Below, piece by piece: positions 16,312 to 28,200 of a stretch of 64,000 nucleotides of DNA. The notes beneath the pieces are model-generated. The model made no database searches, was not told the DNA's origin, and saw only the letters and a program-made list of their open reading frames with translations. The position numbers and the translations under genes are program-made. The stretch lies in NCBI RefSeq assembly GCF_014203355.1, contig NZ_JACHIR010000001.1, positions 310,001 through 374,000 on the forward strand, given 5' to 3'. Source of the stretch: Kutzneria kofuensis (GTDB lineage: Bacteria; Actinomycetota; Actinomycetes; Mycobacteriales; Pseudonocardiaceae). How positions within the stretch are numbered: position 1 is the first letter of the stretch; each line of letters starts with the position of its first letter.

Positions 16312-16348
16312 GGCCGACCTCCTCGTCGCCGCGGGAATCACCCGGCGG

Positions 16349-16364
16349 ACATATAATATATCTT
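16349..16364. promoter_or_regulatory. AT-rich bidirectional promoter with TATAAT
   Basis: ACATATAATATATCTT is strikingly AT-rich for this genome. TATAAT at 16352-16357 is 7 bp from the ATG of the GntR gene, as in leaderless promoters. The complementary strand offers TATATT for the LLM operon. Overlapping near-palindromes such as AATATATCTT suggest GntR autoregulation here. Confidence 0.6.
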
Positions 16365-17033
16365 ATGGCCAGACCCTTGTCGTCCCGCCCGCAGCTGTCC
16401 GACGAGGTCGCCGCGCATCTCCGTGAGGCGATCATGTCCGGCGCGCTGCAGCCCGGGCAGTTCGTCCGCCTCGACTCGGTCGCCGCCGAGCTGGGCGTGA
16501 GCGTCACCCCGGTCCGCGAGGCCCTGCTGGCGCTGCGCGGCGAGGACATGGTGGAGCTGGAGCCCCGGCGCGGCTTCGTGGTCAGCCCGCTGTCCCGCCG
16601 CGACGTCGAGGACATGTTCCAGCTCCAGGCCGATCTCGCCGCCCGGCTCGTCGCCCGCGCCACCGAGCTGATCAACGACCAGCTGCTCGACCACGTGGAG
16701 CGGGTCGCCGCCGAACTGGCCGCGGCCGAGGGGCACCAGGAGCTGAGCGCGCTGGAGTACGAGTTCCACCGGCTGATCAACAAGGCCGCCGGTTCCCGGA
16801 AGCTGGCCCGGTTCCTGGACATGGCCAGCCGCTACACGCCCGCCCGCGTCTACACCGGCGATCCGCAGTGGCGGGTGCAGGTGGTCGACGACCACGCCGC
16901 CATCGTCGCCGCCCTGCGCGCCCGGGACGCCGACGCGGCCCGCGAGGCGGTGTTCCGGCACGTCAAGGACGGTGAGCGGCGGCTGCTGCGGCACCTGGAC
17001 GGCGTCGGCATGTGGTCCGCCGGCACGCCGTAG
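16365..17033 (+). CDS. GntR-family regulator (FadR/FCD type)
   Basis: A 222-residue repressor: an N-terminal winged helix (LSDEVAAHLREAIMSGALQP, LGVSVTPVREALLALRG, about residues 10-65) and a C-terminal all-helical FCD ligand domain with metal-type His residues in EFHRLINKAAG and VVDDHAAIVAAL. It is divergent from, and probably controls, the LLM/MpaB operon and itself. The ATG at 16365 is likely the first transcribed codon. The ligand is unknown. Confidence 0.87.
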   Translation: MARPLSSRPQLSDEVAAHLREAIMSGALQPGQFVRLDSVAAELGVSVTPVREALLALRGEDMVELEPRRGFVVSPLSRRDVEDMFQLQADLAARLVARATELINDQLLDHVERVAAELAAAEGHQELSALEYEFHRLINKAAGSRKLARFLDMASRYTPARVYTGDPQWRVQVVDDHAAIVAALRARDADAAREAVFRHVKDGERRLLRHLDGVGMWSAGTP

Positions 17034-17189
17034 CCGAGCCCCCCTCGGCGGTGAGCGGAACCGCCTCGTTCTACATCCTGGGAGAAAGGACCTTGATCGG
17101 GCCCGTCGGCGTCGTTTGCCGAGGTCATGCCCTTCTCGATCCGGGTTTCTGGTGAGGCTCGAGGTGATTCCGGTAATCTTGGGGTCAGG

Positions 17190-17270
17190 TCGAGAGGCGC
17201 TGCAACGGGCTCGGGCCCGCCACGCTCGGCCTAGGACCGTGACCCAAGGGCGCCTCCCACGACAGGGAGG
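17190..17270 (+). ncRNA. S-adenosylhomocysteine (SAH) riboswitch with anti-Shine-Dalgarno switch
   Basis: The metH leader contains the SAH-riboswitch core: GAGGCGC (17194-17200) running into GCTGCAAC, a hairpin GGGCTCGGGCCC, the GCTCGG segment that pairs back to the 5' CGAG as a pseudoknot, and the closing strand GCGCCTC (17250-17256) that forms P1. CCTCCC (17253-17258) can instead pair with GGGAGG (17265-17270), the metH ribosome site. Ligand-bound P1 should hold part of CCTCCC and free the ribosome site, giving translation ON when SAH is high. The class is assigned by motif; a covariance search would settle it. Confidence 0.82.
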
Positions 17271-17276
17271 CTTGGT

Positions 17277-20879
<3,603 letters not shown>

Positions 20880-20885
20880 CCCCGG

Positions 20886-20971
20886 CGCTACGTGAGTGGC
20901 TCACTTCGCATTTTCGCCGCACCTGAGTGGCTCAGGTGGCCGAGAAGCGAAAATGAGCCACTCACGTAGCG
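20886..20971. terminator. Long hairpin between metH and the AfsR-like gene
   Basis: CGCTACGTGAGTGGCTCA (20886-20903) pairs perfectly with TGAGCCACTCACGTAGCG (20954-20971). Inside it, ATTTTCGC pairs with GCGAAAAT and ACCTGAG with CTCAGGT. The three GAGTGGCTCA-type arms are near copies of each other, so this may be a repeat-derived terminator serving both convergent genes. Confidence 0.75.
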
Positions 20972-20977
20972 AAAAAC

Positions 20978-23857
20978 TCAGGGGTGTTCGGCGTCGAGTT
21001 GGGCGAGTTCGGCCTCGACGGTCTCCAGCTCGGGGGACTCGAGGGCGGTGAGGATCGGCAGCGCCTGGCGGTAGGACTCCCGGGCCTCGTCGACGCGGCC
21101 GGCCCGCCACTCGGCCAAGGCCTTGCCCCGCAAGGCGTTGGCGATGCCGAAGCGGTCGTTGATGGACTGCCGGGCCTGCACGGCCTGGTCGTAGTAGTCG
21201 ATGGCGGCTTCGTAGTCGCCGGCGGCGAGGTGGATCTCGCCGAGCAGATTCAGGCCCGAGCCGATGCCGTGGGTGTAGTCGACGTCGTGCCAGGCGGCGA
21301 GGGTCAGCAGCCCGTACTCCAGCGCCTTTTCGTGGTCCCCCATGGCGTTGTACGCCGAAGCGGTGCCCTGCAGCGCCCAAGCCCGACCCCAGGTGTTGCC
21401 GATCTCCTCGTACGCCTCGGCTGCCTGTCTGAGGGCGGCCATGGCCTCGGGCAGCTTGCCCATGCCGACGTAGGTGTGGCCGAGGGAGTTGTACGTGATG
21501 CCGACCAGCCACTTCTCGTCGATCCGCGGGAACAGCGCGATCGCCCGGTGGTAGTGGTCGACGGCCTCCTCGTAGCGCCGGAGGTCGTTGGCGACGATGC
21601 CGAGGGACGAGTGCGCGGAGGCCTCGCCGTTGACGTCGCCGTCGAGAACGGCGTGCTCCAGGGAGATCCGGAGCATCTCGGCCCACAGCTCCCAGCGCTT
21701 GTTGTACACGTACCAGAAGCTGGACATGGTCTGCGGCAGCCGCCAGGCGACGGCGTGCTCGCCGAGCTCGACGGCCCGCCGGATGGCCTCGACGAGGTTG
21801 GTCTCCTCGGCCATGAACCACGCCTTGGCGTGCTCCGGGTCGGACTGCTCGGGGAAGCTCCAGTGCGCCGGCGGGTCGATGATGTTGTGCACCGGCTTGA
21901 ACGCCAGCATCGCCCGGTCGGCCTGGTTGGCGGCGTGCAGGTACCACCGCACGGCCCGCCGCGCGGCGGCGTCCCGCTCGTCGTCGGTCTCATCGCTGGT
22001 GGCCCGCTCCAACGCGTAGACCCGCAGCAGGTCGTGGAACTGGTAGCGGCCGTCCGTGCGCAGCTCCAGCAGGTGCGCCCGAACGAGTTCGTCCAGTTGG
22101 TGCCGGGCCTCGTCCTCGGTCACGTCCGCGAGCGCGCCGGCGGCGTGCCGGCTGACGTCGGGCCCGGTGTGCAGGCCGAGGAGCCGGAACATGCGCTTGG
22201 CGGCCGGGCTCAACGCGTCGTACGACCAGGAGAACACCGCCCGCACGCTGGACGCGGCGTCGTCGCCGGTGTCCAGGGCGTCCAGCCGGAAGTGAGCGTC
22301 CCTCAACTCGTCGACGAACTGCGCGAGCGGCAGGTTCGGGCTGCACCATGCCCGCGCGCCGACGATGCTCAGCGCCAGCGGCAGGCCGGCGCACAGCTTG
22401 AGCAGCTCGTCGAACGCCTCCCGCTCCTGCTCGACCCGCTCCGGGCTGAGGTAGCTGGCCAGCAGCGCGGACGAGTCGACCTCGTCGAACAGGCCGAGGG
22501 TGAGCTGCCGGCCGTCGCCGGTGGCGACGAGCCCGTCCAGCCGGTTGCGGCTGGTCACCAGCACGACGCAGCTCTGGTTGGCCGGCAGCAGCGGCGTGAC
22601 CTGGTCGGTGGACACGGCGTTGTCCAGCACCATCAACATCCGCCGGCCGGCGACGACGTTGCGCAGCATGGCGCTGCGCTCGTGGGTGCTCTGCGGAATC
22701 TTCTCCGACGGCACGCGAAACGCCGACAGCAATGTGAAAAGGGCGTCGTGCGGCTGGACCGGCTTGTCGGTGACGTCGAATCCGCGCAGGTTCAAATAGA
22801 CCTGGCCGTCCGGAAACAGGTCGCGAACCAAATGCGACCAATGCACGGCCAGCGAGGTCTTGCCGATTCCGGCGGTGCCCTCGATGGTCGTGATGACGAC
22901 CGTGCCGCCGCTGTTGACGGCCCCGGCCGCGGGCAGCAGCGCGTCCAGGCGGCGCAGCTCCTCGCCGCGCCCGGTGAACCGGCGGGTGTCGTGCGGCAGC
23001 TGCGACGGCACCACCCGCGGCAGCACCTCCGCGGCGGACGTGGTGTCGATCAGCGTCTCGTAGACGCGGCGCAGCGCCGGCCCCGGCTGCACGCCGAGGC
23101 GCTCGTCGAGCAGCCGGGCGCCGGCCTGGTAGACGGATTTCGCCTCGCCCTTGCGGCCCTCCCGGTGCAGCGCCGTGATCAGCAACGCCCGGGTGGACTC
23201 GCGCAGCGGATGGTCGTCCAGCACGGCCTTGAGCTCGCCGACGACCTCGGCCGGCCGGCGCAGCGTCAGCAGCAGGTCGGCGCGCTCCTCGATGACGTCA
23301 AGGCGCAGCTCGGCCAGCCGCTGCCGCTCGATGTCGGCGAACGGACCGCCGATGCTGCCCAGCGGCGTGCCGGCCCACAGCCCCAGCGCCAGGTCCAGCT
23401 CGGCCAGCGCGGCCTCCAGGTCACCGCCGGCCAGCAGCTGCCGCGCGGTCTGCCGGTGCCGCGCGAAGCGCTCGGCGTCGATGCCCTCGGGCTGAACCCG
23501 CAGGCTGTAGCCGGATCCGGCGCTGACCAGCACCTGGAACGTCTTGCGGGCCGGCTCCAGCGCCCGCCGCAGCCCGGCCACGTAGGTGTGCACGCTGCCG
23601 ACCGCGCTGGCCGGCGGCTCGGTGCCCCAGATGGCGTCGATCAGTTCGGAGCGGGAGATCACCTGGTTGGCGTTGGTGGCCAGGACCGCGAGCAGCGCCT
23701 GCTGGCGCGGCGGCCCGACCGGCACCTCGGTGTCGTCCAGCCACGCCCGAACGGGTCCGAGCAGGCCGATGCGGAGTTGCCCGAGATCGGTGCGGGCGGT
23801 CTCCTCGATGATCGTCAACGCGAAGACTCCGTGCGGTGAGAGCGGTTCCGGCATCAT
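20978..23857 (-). CDS. AfsR/SARP-type transcriptional regulator with NB-ARC and TPR domains
   Basis: About 959 residues. Order: an OmpR-like winged helix (LRIGLLGPVRAWLD and PRQQALLAVLATNANQVIS), a bacterial transcriptional activator domain (to about residue 270), an NB-ARC/STAND ATPase with Walker A GTAGIGKTS near 320 and RRMLMVLDNA as Walker B, and C-terminal tetratricopeptide repeats (AHSSLGIVANDLRRYEEAVD, YNSLGHTYVGMGKLPEAM and others). Such proteins activate secondary-metabolite or developmental genes. I chose the ATG at 23857 because codons upstream (TTA, ATA, TAT) look non-coding. Starts at 23911 or 23950 are possible and would add a rare TTA codon. No biosynthetic cluster adjoins it. 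Confidence 0.87.
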   Translation of the reverse strand: MMPEPLSPHGVFALTIIEETARTDLGQLRIGLLGPVRAWLDDTEVPVGPPRQQALLAVLATNANQVISRSELIDAIWGTEPPASAVGSVHTYVAGLRRALEPARKTFQVLVSAGSGYSLRVQPEGIDAERFARHRQTARQLLAGGDLEAALAELDLALGLWAGTPLGSIGGPFADIERQRLAELRLDVIEERADLLLTLRRPAEVVGELKAVLDDHPLRESTRALLITALHREGRKGEAKSVYQAGARLLDERLGVQPGPALRRVYETLIDTTSAAEVLPRVVPSQLPHDTRRFTGRGEELRRLDALLPAAGAVNSGGTVVITTIEGTAGIGKTSLAVHWSHLVRDLFPDGQVYLNLRGFDVTDKPVQPHDALFTLLSAFRVPSEKIPQSTHERSAMLRNVVAGRRMLMVLDNAVSTDQVTPLLPANQSCVVLVTSRNRLDGLVATGDGRQLTLGLFDEVDSSALLASYLSPERVEQEREAFDELLKLCAGLPLALSIVGARAWCSPNLPLAQFVDELRDAHFRLDALDTGDDAASSVRAVFSWSYDALSPAAKRMFRLLGLHTGPDVSRHAAGALADVTEDEARHQLDELVRAHLLELRTDGRYQFHDLLRVYALERATSDETDDERDAAARRAVRWYLHAANQADRAMLAFKPVHNIIDPPAHWSFPEQSDPEHAKAWFMAEETNLVEAIRRAVELGEHAVAWRLPQTMSSFWYVYNKRWELWAEMLRISLEHAVLDGDVNGEASAHSSLGIVANDLRRYEEAVDHYHRAIALFPRIDEKWLVGITYNSLGHTYVGMGKLPEAMAALRQAAEAYEEIGNTWGRAWALQGTASAYNAMGDHEKALEYGLLTLAAWHDVDYTHGIGSGLNLLGEIHLAAGDYEAAIDYYDQAVQARQSINDRFGIANALRGKALAEWRAGRVDEARESYRQALPILTALESPELETVEAELAQLDAEHP

Positions 23858-24145
23858 CACGCTATACCCGAACGGGTGAGTGAACGGTATTAACTCCTCG
23901 CGCGCCGTCATCGGGGGGTCACCGTCGGTCGACGGACACCTCGCGTTCATCTCGGCGAATTTCCCACCCGAATTGCGAGAAATTCATTTCACATATACGA
24001 ACTTCAGCCGGCACTGACGTCATCGTGAGACAAGAAGACGGTCCCGTTCTGTTCACCGATGTGAACCCGGAGAATGGTCATTGACGTGCGAAGAGCCGCC
24101 TTCTAGCTTTCCAGGTTCGGTAATCCTGCTCGAGGAGGCAGCTCG

Positions 24146-25012
24146 ATGATCCGTGGCGTGACGGCCGTGTTGTTCGCGGCCCTGCTGACCGCCGTCGCCG
24201 CACCGGCGGCCCTGGCCAACGAGGCACACCACGACGCCTGGCGCGTCGTCGACAAGATCACCGTCAGCGCGGCCGTCGGCGGCGAGGGCGTGGCGACGGT
24301 CAGACTGCCCGGCCAGCCGGTGCAGGTGTACTACACCGCGGGCAACACCATCCCCGCCAACCTCAAGGCCGAGGGCTGGGGCCACATCGGCGACTCCGAC
24401 TCGCTGCACGGCTACGTCTTCGACCCGTACCAGCAGACCACGGCCACCATCACGCAGAAGATGATGCTGGTGACCACGCCGACCGGCGAGAAGTACGAAT
24501 ACACCCACACCCTCGGCGCCGACGAGGTCGTGCCGAACGCCAACGCCTACACCGCCGTCACGCCGGACGGGCAGTGGCTGGTGTCCAGCGAGCTGGCGCA
24601 GGTCGACCGGCTGCTGGTGTTCCCGGCGCCGATCCTGAACAAGGCGCTGCCGGCGGGCGGCGGCGCCCTGCCGCTGGCCGCCAAGGTGTTGCTGGACAAG
24701 CCGGTCCGCAACCTGCAGGGCTGCGACTTCGTCACCGCGACCCGGCTGATCTGCGCGTCCGACGACTCCAACAACGACCTCTACCCCACCAGCAAGCCGC
24801 TGCTGCAGATCGACCTCCAGCATCAGCTGCGCGGCAAGGACGTCAGGGCGCACGTCACCTCGCTCGGGCAGCTGCCGCTGGCCAGCACCTGCGTCGGCGC
24901 GTACACCGCCGAGGGCGTCGACTACGACGCCGCGACCGGTGACCTGCGGGTCGAGGTGCTGCCGCCGAGCCCGTGCAACACCGACATCACCGTGTACACC
25001 TACCGACGCTGA
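24146..25012 (+). CDS. Secreted protein of unknown function
   Basis: A 288-residue exported protein with a signal peptide (VTAVLFAALLTAVAAPAALA, cut near ALA at about 22-24) and GAGGAGG ahead of the ATG. The body is rich in beta-strand-like alternation (VVDKITVSAAVGGEGVATVR, YTAGNTIPANLKAEGWGHIG) and could be a WD40/propeller-like or lectin-like fold; I do not recognise the family. Three cysteines are present (NLQGCDF, ATRLICAS, PSPCNTD). It stands alone, and its end overlaps the convergent formamidase gene by 13 nt. Confidence 0.75.
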   Translation: MIRGVTAVLFAALLTAVAAPAALANEAHHDAWRVVDKITVSAAVGGEGVATVRLPGQPVQVYYTAGNTIPANLKAEGWGHIGDSDSLHGYVFDPYQQTTATITQKMMLVTTPTGEKYEYTHTLGADEVVPNANAYTAVTPDGQWLVSSELAQVDRLLVFPAPILNKALPAGGGALPLAAKVLLDKPVRNLQGCDFVTATRLICASDDSNNDLYPTSKPLLQIDLQHQLRGKDVRAHVTSLGQLPLASTCVGAYTAEGVDYDAATGDLRVEVLPPSPCNTDITVYTYRR

Positions 25013-25656
25013 ATCGCCTCGACCGTGACCGCTGCTCCGGGGTTGACCGGCTCGAAGTGGTCGACCCCGGGCAGCACCACCAGCTCGGCGCCGCTCTTCT
25101 GGTGGTACCGCTGGGAAAGCTCCAGCGGCACGTCGGTGTCGGCGTCGCCGTGGATCAGGGTCACGGGTACGGGCGGCGGCACGCGGTCGCACGGGTCCGC
25201 CTCCGCCAGCAGACCGAGGTCGCCGCCCAGCAGCAGCGTCACGGCGTTGTCGCTCAACCCCAGCTCGTGCGCCCGCGCCAGGTCGCACAGGCCGCCGACG
25301 GCCACCACCTTGGCCACGCCCGGCCGGTCGGCCGCGAGCAGCGAGAGGTGCCCGCCGGCCGAGTGGCCGACGAGCACGATCCGCTTGCCCGGGAACAGTT
25401 CCACGGCCTTGTCCACGCCGGCGGTGACGTCCTGGATGATCACCGGCCACTCGCCGCCGTTGCCGACCCGCCGGTACTCCACCGACGCCACGGACAGGCC
25501 CTGCGCCACCAGGTATTCCGCGAACGGCACCAGGTAGGAGCGGTCGTAGACCGCGCGCCAGTAGCCGCCGTGCACGAGCACCGCGACGGTGTCGGCGTCG
25601 TTGTCCCAGACGTCGACGACCTGATCGGCGTGGTCGCCGTAGCTGACTGTCCTCAT
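25000..25656 (-). CDS. Alpha/beta hydrolase, probable N-formylkynurenine formamidase
   Basis: A 218-residue alpha/beta hydrolase with the oxyanion motif HGGYW (about residues 29-33) typical of arylformamidases, the nucleophile elbow GHSAGG, an acid in IHGDADTDVP and the catalytic His in PGVDHFEPV. It removes the formyl group of N-formylkynurenine, the middle step between KynA and KynU. It is not the metal-dependent KynB family. The ATG overlaps the kynU stop (ATGA), placing it third in the kynA-kynU-formamidase operon, which is the main support for its substrate. Confidence 0.85.
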   Translation of the reverse strand: MRTVSYGDHADQVVDVWDNDADTVAVLVHGGYWRAVYDRSYLVPFAEYLVAQGLSVASVEYRRVGNGGEWPVIIQDVTAGVDKAVELFPGKRIVLVGHSAGGHLSLLAADRPGVAKVVAVGGLCDLARAHELGLSDNAVTLLLGGDLGLLAEADPCDRVPPPVPVTLIHGDADTDVPLELSQRYHQKSGAELVVLPGVDHFEPVNPGAAVTVEAIQRR

Positions 25657-26828
25657 GCCAGGATCTCACCCAGGATTTCCGCCGCGCGCAAGGCGTCCGC
25701 GAACCGGGTGTAGAGCGGCGTGAAGCCGAAGCGCAGCAGGTCCGGCGGACGGTGATCGCCCACCACTCCCCGGGCGACCAGCTCGGCCATCACCCGCTCG
25801 GCGTCCACACAGGACAGTGAGACCTGGCTGCCGCGGTCCTCGCCGGCCGGCGTGACGCTCCGGGCCGCCGGAGCCAGCTGGTTGACGCAGTCGACGAAGA
25901 ACTCGGTCAGGGCCAGGCTTTTCGCCCGCAGCTGGCGCAGGTCGACGCCGTCCCAGACGTCCAGCGCCGCGTCCAGGGTCAGCAATGACACGATCTCCGG
26001 CGTGCCCGCGCGGGCCTTGGCGATGCCGTCCGCCGCGACGTATTCGGTGTCCATGGCGAACGGGTCGCGGTGCGAGCACCAGCCGCCGAGCGGTTGGTCC
26101 AGCCGCGGCAACAGGTCCGGCCGGATCGCGAAGAACGCCGGAGCGCCCGGGCCGCCGTTGAGGTACTTGTACGTGCAGCCGACCGCGAAATCCACGTTGT
26201 GGCTTCCGATGTCCACGGGCAGCGCCCCAGCGCTGTGCGACAGGTCCCAGACCACGCGCGCGCCGGCCTCGTGCACGGCGTCGGTGAGCGTGCCCATGTC
26301 GTGCAGGCGGCCCGAGCGGTAGTCCACGTGGTTGAGCAGCGCCACCGCCGTGTCGCCGCTCAGCGCGCCCGACACCTCCGCCGGATGGACCGCGCGGACC
26401 GTGGCGCCGGCCAGCCGCGCCGCCGAGGCCGCGATGTAGCCGTCGGTCGGGAAGGTCGTCGCGTCGACGAGGATCTCGGTGCGGCCCGGGGTCATCCGCA
26501 GCGCGGAGATGACCGCCCGGAACACGTTGACGCTGGTCGAATCGCCGACCACGACGTGGCCCGGGGCGGCGCCGATCAGCGGCGCGATGCGCTCGCCGAT
26601 CCGCTCCGGCGCGTCCCACCAACCGCCCTCGGTCCAGGACCGGATGCGCATCCGGCCCCACTGCCGGGTCAGCACGTCGGCGACCCGCGCCGGCACGTGC
26701 CGCGGCAGCGCCCCCAGCGAGTTGCCGTCCAGGTAGATCACGCCGTCGTCGAGGTCGAACAGGTCCCGGCGGTCGGCCAGCGGGTCGTCGGCGTCCAGTC
26801 GCGCGGCGCGCTCGGCCAGGTCAGACAT
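25653..26828 (-). CDS. kynU: Kynureninase
   Basis: A 391-residue fold-type I PLP enzyme that cleaves kynurenine to anthranilate and alanine. Family marks are IYLDGNSLGALPRHVPARV at about residues 30-48, the WDLSHSAGALPVDIG segment that holds the PLP-binding Asp, and the Schiff-base Lys in VGCTYKYLNGGPGAPAF. Its start lies 8 nt inside the end of kynA and its end overlaps the formamidase start, so all three are translationally linked. Confidence 0.95.
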   Translation of the reverse strand: MSDLAERAARLDADDPLADRRDLFDLDDGVIYLDGNSLGALPRHVPARVADVLTRQWGRMRIRSWTEGGWWDAPERIGERIAPLIGAAPGHVVVGDSTSVNVFRAVISALRMTPGRTEILVDATTFPTDGYIAASAARLAGATVRAVHPAEVSGALSGDTAVALLNHVDYRSGRLHDMGTLTDAVHEAGARVVWDLSHSAGALPVDIGSHNVDFAVGCTYKYLNGGPGAPAFFAIRPDLLPRLDQPLGGWCSHRDPFAMDTEYVAADGIAKARAGTPEIVSLLTLDAALDVWDGVDLRQLRAKSLALTEFFVDCVNQLAPAARSVTPAGEDRGSQVSLSCVDAERVMAELVARGVVGDHRPPDLLRFGFTPLYTRFADALRAAEILGEILA

Positions 26829-27630
26829 GGCTGCGGGCCGTCCAGAGCTCGGGGAACACGACCTTGTTCGCGCGCTTCTCCAGCCAGGCCACGCCCGCGG
26901 AGCCGCCGGTGCCCGGCTTGGCGCCCATCGCGCGGCGGGTGGCCAGCAGGTGGTCGGTGCGCCAGCGGCCGACCAGCTCCGCCACGTCCGTCAGTGCCTC
27001 TCCCAGTGTCACCAGATCATCATGGCGTGGATCCTGGTAGATCTCCGCCCACACCGCCTCGACGGCCGCGTTCTCCTGGTAGCGCTGCGAGACGTCCCGG
27101 TCCAGCACCTCCTGGGGGATGGCGAAGCCCCGGCGGTGCAGGAAGTTCAGCACCTCGTCGTACAGGCTCGGCTCGTGCAGCGCCTTCTCCAGCTCCTTGT
27201 GCACGGCCGGGACGGCCTTGTGCGGCTGGAGCAGGCTCGCGCTCTTGTCGCCGAGCACGAACTCCAGCTGGCGGTACATCGCCGACTGGAAGCCCGAGCC
27301 CTCGCCCAGGGCCGAGCGGTAGGAGTTGAACTGGCCCGGGGTCAGCGAGGCGATCGGCTGCCACGAGGCGTTGAGCGCCTTCAGCTGCGGGTGGCTGCGG
27401 CGCAGCGCCGCCAGCGCGTCGCCGAGGCGGTCCTGGCGCAGCGCGTCGCGGGCGGTGCGCCATTCGTGCACGAGCAGTGTGAACCACAGTTCCATCACCT
27501 GGGTGGTGATCAGGAACGCCATCTCGGCCGGGTCGTCCGACCAGGGCTGCTGTAGGGACGTCAGCACCGAGGCGTGCACGTACTGGTCGTACGGGCTCGG
27601 CTCGGCGAACTCCAGCTTCGGCTCGGTCAT
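26821..27630 (-). CDS. kynA: Tryptophan 2,3-dioxygenase
   Basis: A 269-residue haem dioxygenase that opens the indole ring of L-tryptophan to N-formylkynurenine, the committed step. Substrate-pocket segments are visible in YDQYVHASVLTSLQQPWSDD, FLITTQVMELWFTLLVHEW and GSGFQSAMYRQLEF, with the distal His in the first of these. The ATG at 27630 has GGAGG at the right spacing; a GTG one codon earlier is less well placed. It leads the operon and is divergent from an Lrp/AsnC regulator. Confidence 0.95.
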   Translation of the reverse strand: MTEPKLEFAEPSPYDQYVHASVLTSLQQPWSDDPAEMAFLITTQVMELWFTLLVHEWRTARDALRQDRLGDALAALRRSHPQLKALNASWQPIASLTPGQFNSYRSALGEGSGFQSAMYRQLEFVLGDKSASLLQPHKAVPAVHKELEKALHEPSLYDEVLNFLHRRGFAIPQEVLDRDVSQRYQENAAVEAVWAEIYQDPRHDDLVTLGEALTDVAELVGRWRTDHLLATRRAMGAKPGTGGSAGVAWLEKRANKVVFPELWTARSHV

Positions 27631-27732
27631 CACCCCTCCATCGTCGCTCGATCGGGTGACGTCCGGAATGGCCGTCGCGCCTCTTTGACGACCGTTTCAC
27701 TGCCGATCGTAAAGTCGTGAGCGGTTGCGGCT

Positions 27733-27738
27733 TACACT
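27733..27738 (+). promoter_or_regulatory. -10 element of a leaderless promoter for the Lrp gene
   Basis: TACACT ends 6 bp before the ATG at 27745, and no ribosome site is present. The 114-bp gap also carries the kynA promoter and separated ACGAC/GTCGT half-sites (about 27688-27718) that could bind the regulator. Confidence 0.45.
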
Positions 27739-27744
27739 CGTGAG

Positions 27745-28200
27745 ATGGAGCTGGACAACCTCGACTGGGGCTTGCTGGGCGAGCTCCAGGCCGACGCCCG
27801 GACCTCGTTCAACGAGCTCGCCCGCCGCCTCGGCGTCTCCTCCCCGACCGTCGCCCAGCGGGTGCGCCGCCTGGAGGAGGCCGGCGTGATCACCGGCTAC
27901 CGCGCCACCGTCGACGTCGCCGCCGTCGGCCTCGGCGTGCAGGCCCTGGTGTCCATGCGCTGCTACGGGCCGCGGTGCATCACCCTGCAGCCCGAGCGGG
28001 TCGCCGACTTCGCCGAGATCCTGTCCATCGTCCGGCTGACCGGCGACGTCTGTTCGATCGTGCACATCGCCGCCACCGACGTGCGGCAGCTCACCGCCGT
28101 GCTGGAGCGGCTGTGGGGCTACGGCGAGACCTCCAGCGCCATGATCCTGTCCTGGCCCGTGCCGTCACGGCCGGTGACGCGGGCGGCGCTGGGTTCTTAG
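27745..28200 (+). CDS. Lrp/AsnC-family regulator, likely controls tryptophan catabolism
   Basis: A 151-residue feast/famine regulator: an N-terminal winged helix (LGELQADARTSFNELARRLG, VSSPTVAQRVRRLEEAG, about residues 10-50) and a C-terminal ligand-binding RAM domain. It is divergent from kynA-kynU-formamidase, the arrangement seen for KynR-type activators that sense kynurenine or tryptophan. That role is inferred. Its end overlaps the convergent membrane glycosyltransferase gene by 4 nt. Confidence 0.88.
   Translation: MELDNLDWGLLGELQADARTSFNELARRLGVSSPTVAQRVRRLEEAGVITGYRATVDVAAVGLGVQALVSMRCYGPRCITLQPERVADFAEILSIVRLTGDVCSIVHIAATDVRQLTAVLERLWGYGETSSAMILSWPVPSRPVTRAALGS

Noticed and set aside
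17034-17276. Cobalamin riboswitch before metH
   Set aside because: No B12-box-like sequence is present, and B12 switches control the B12-independent enzyme; the leader instead fits the SAH class.
20886-20971. Short CRISPR-like repeats (three GAGTGGCTCA-type arms)
   Set aside because: The arms pair into a hairpin at a convergent gene end and have no regular spacers; a terminator explains them.
20984-23839. Very long open frame (951 codons) antisense to the AfsR-like gene
   Set aside because: The composition is a low-complexity mirror of the real gene; MetH and the shared terminator fit the minus-strand gene.
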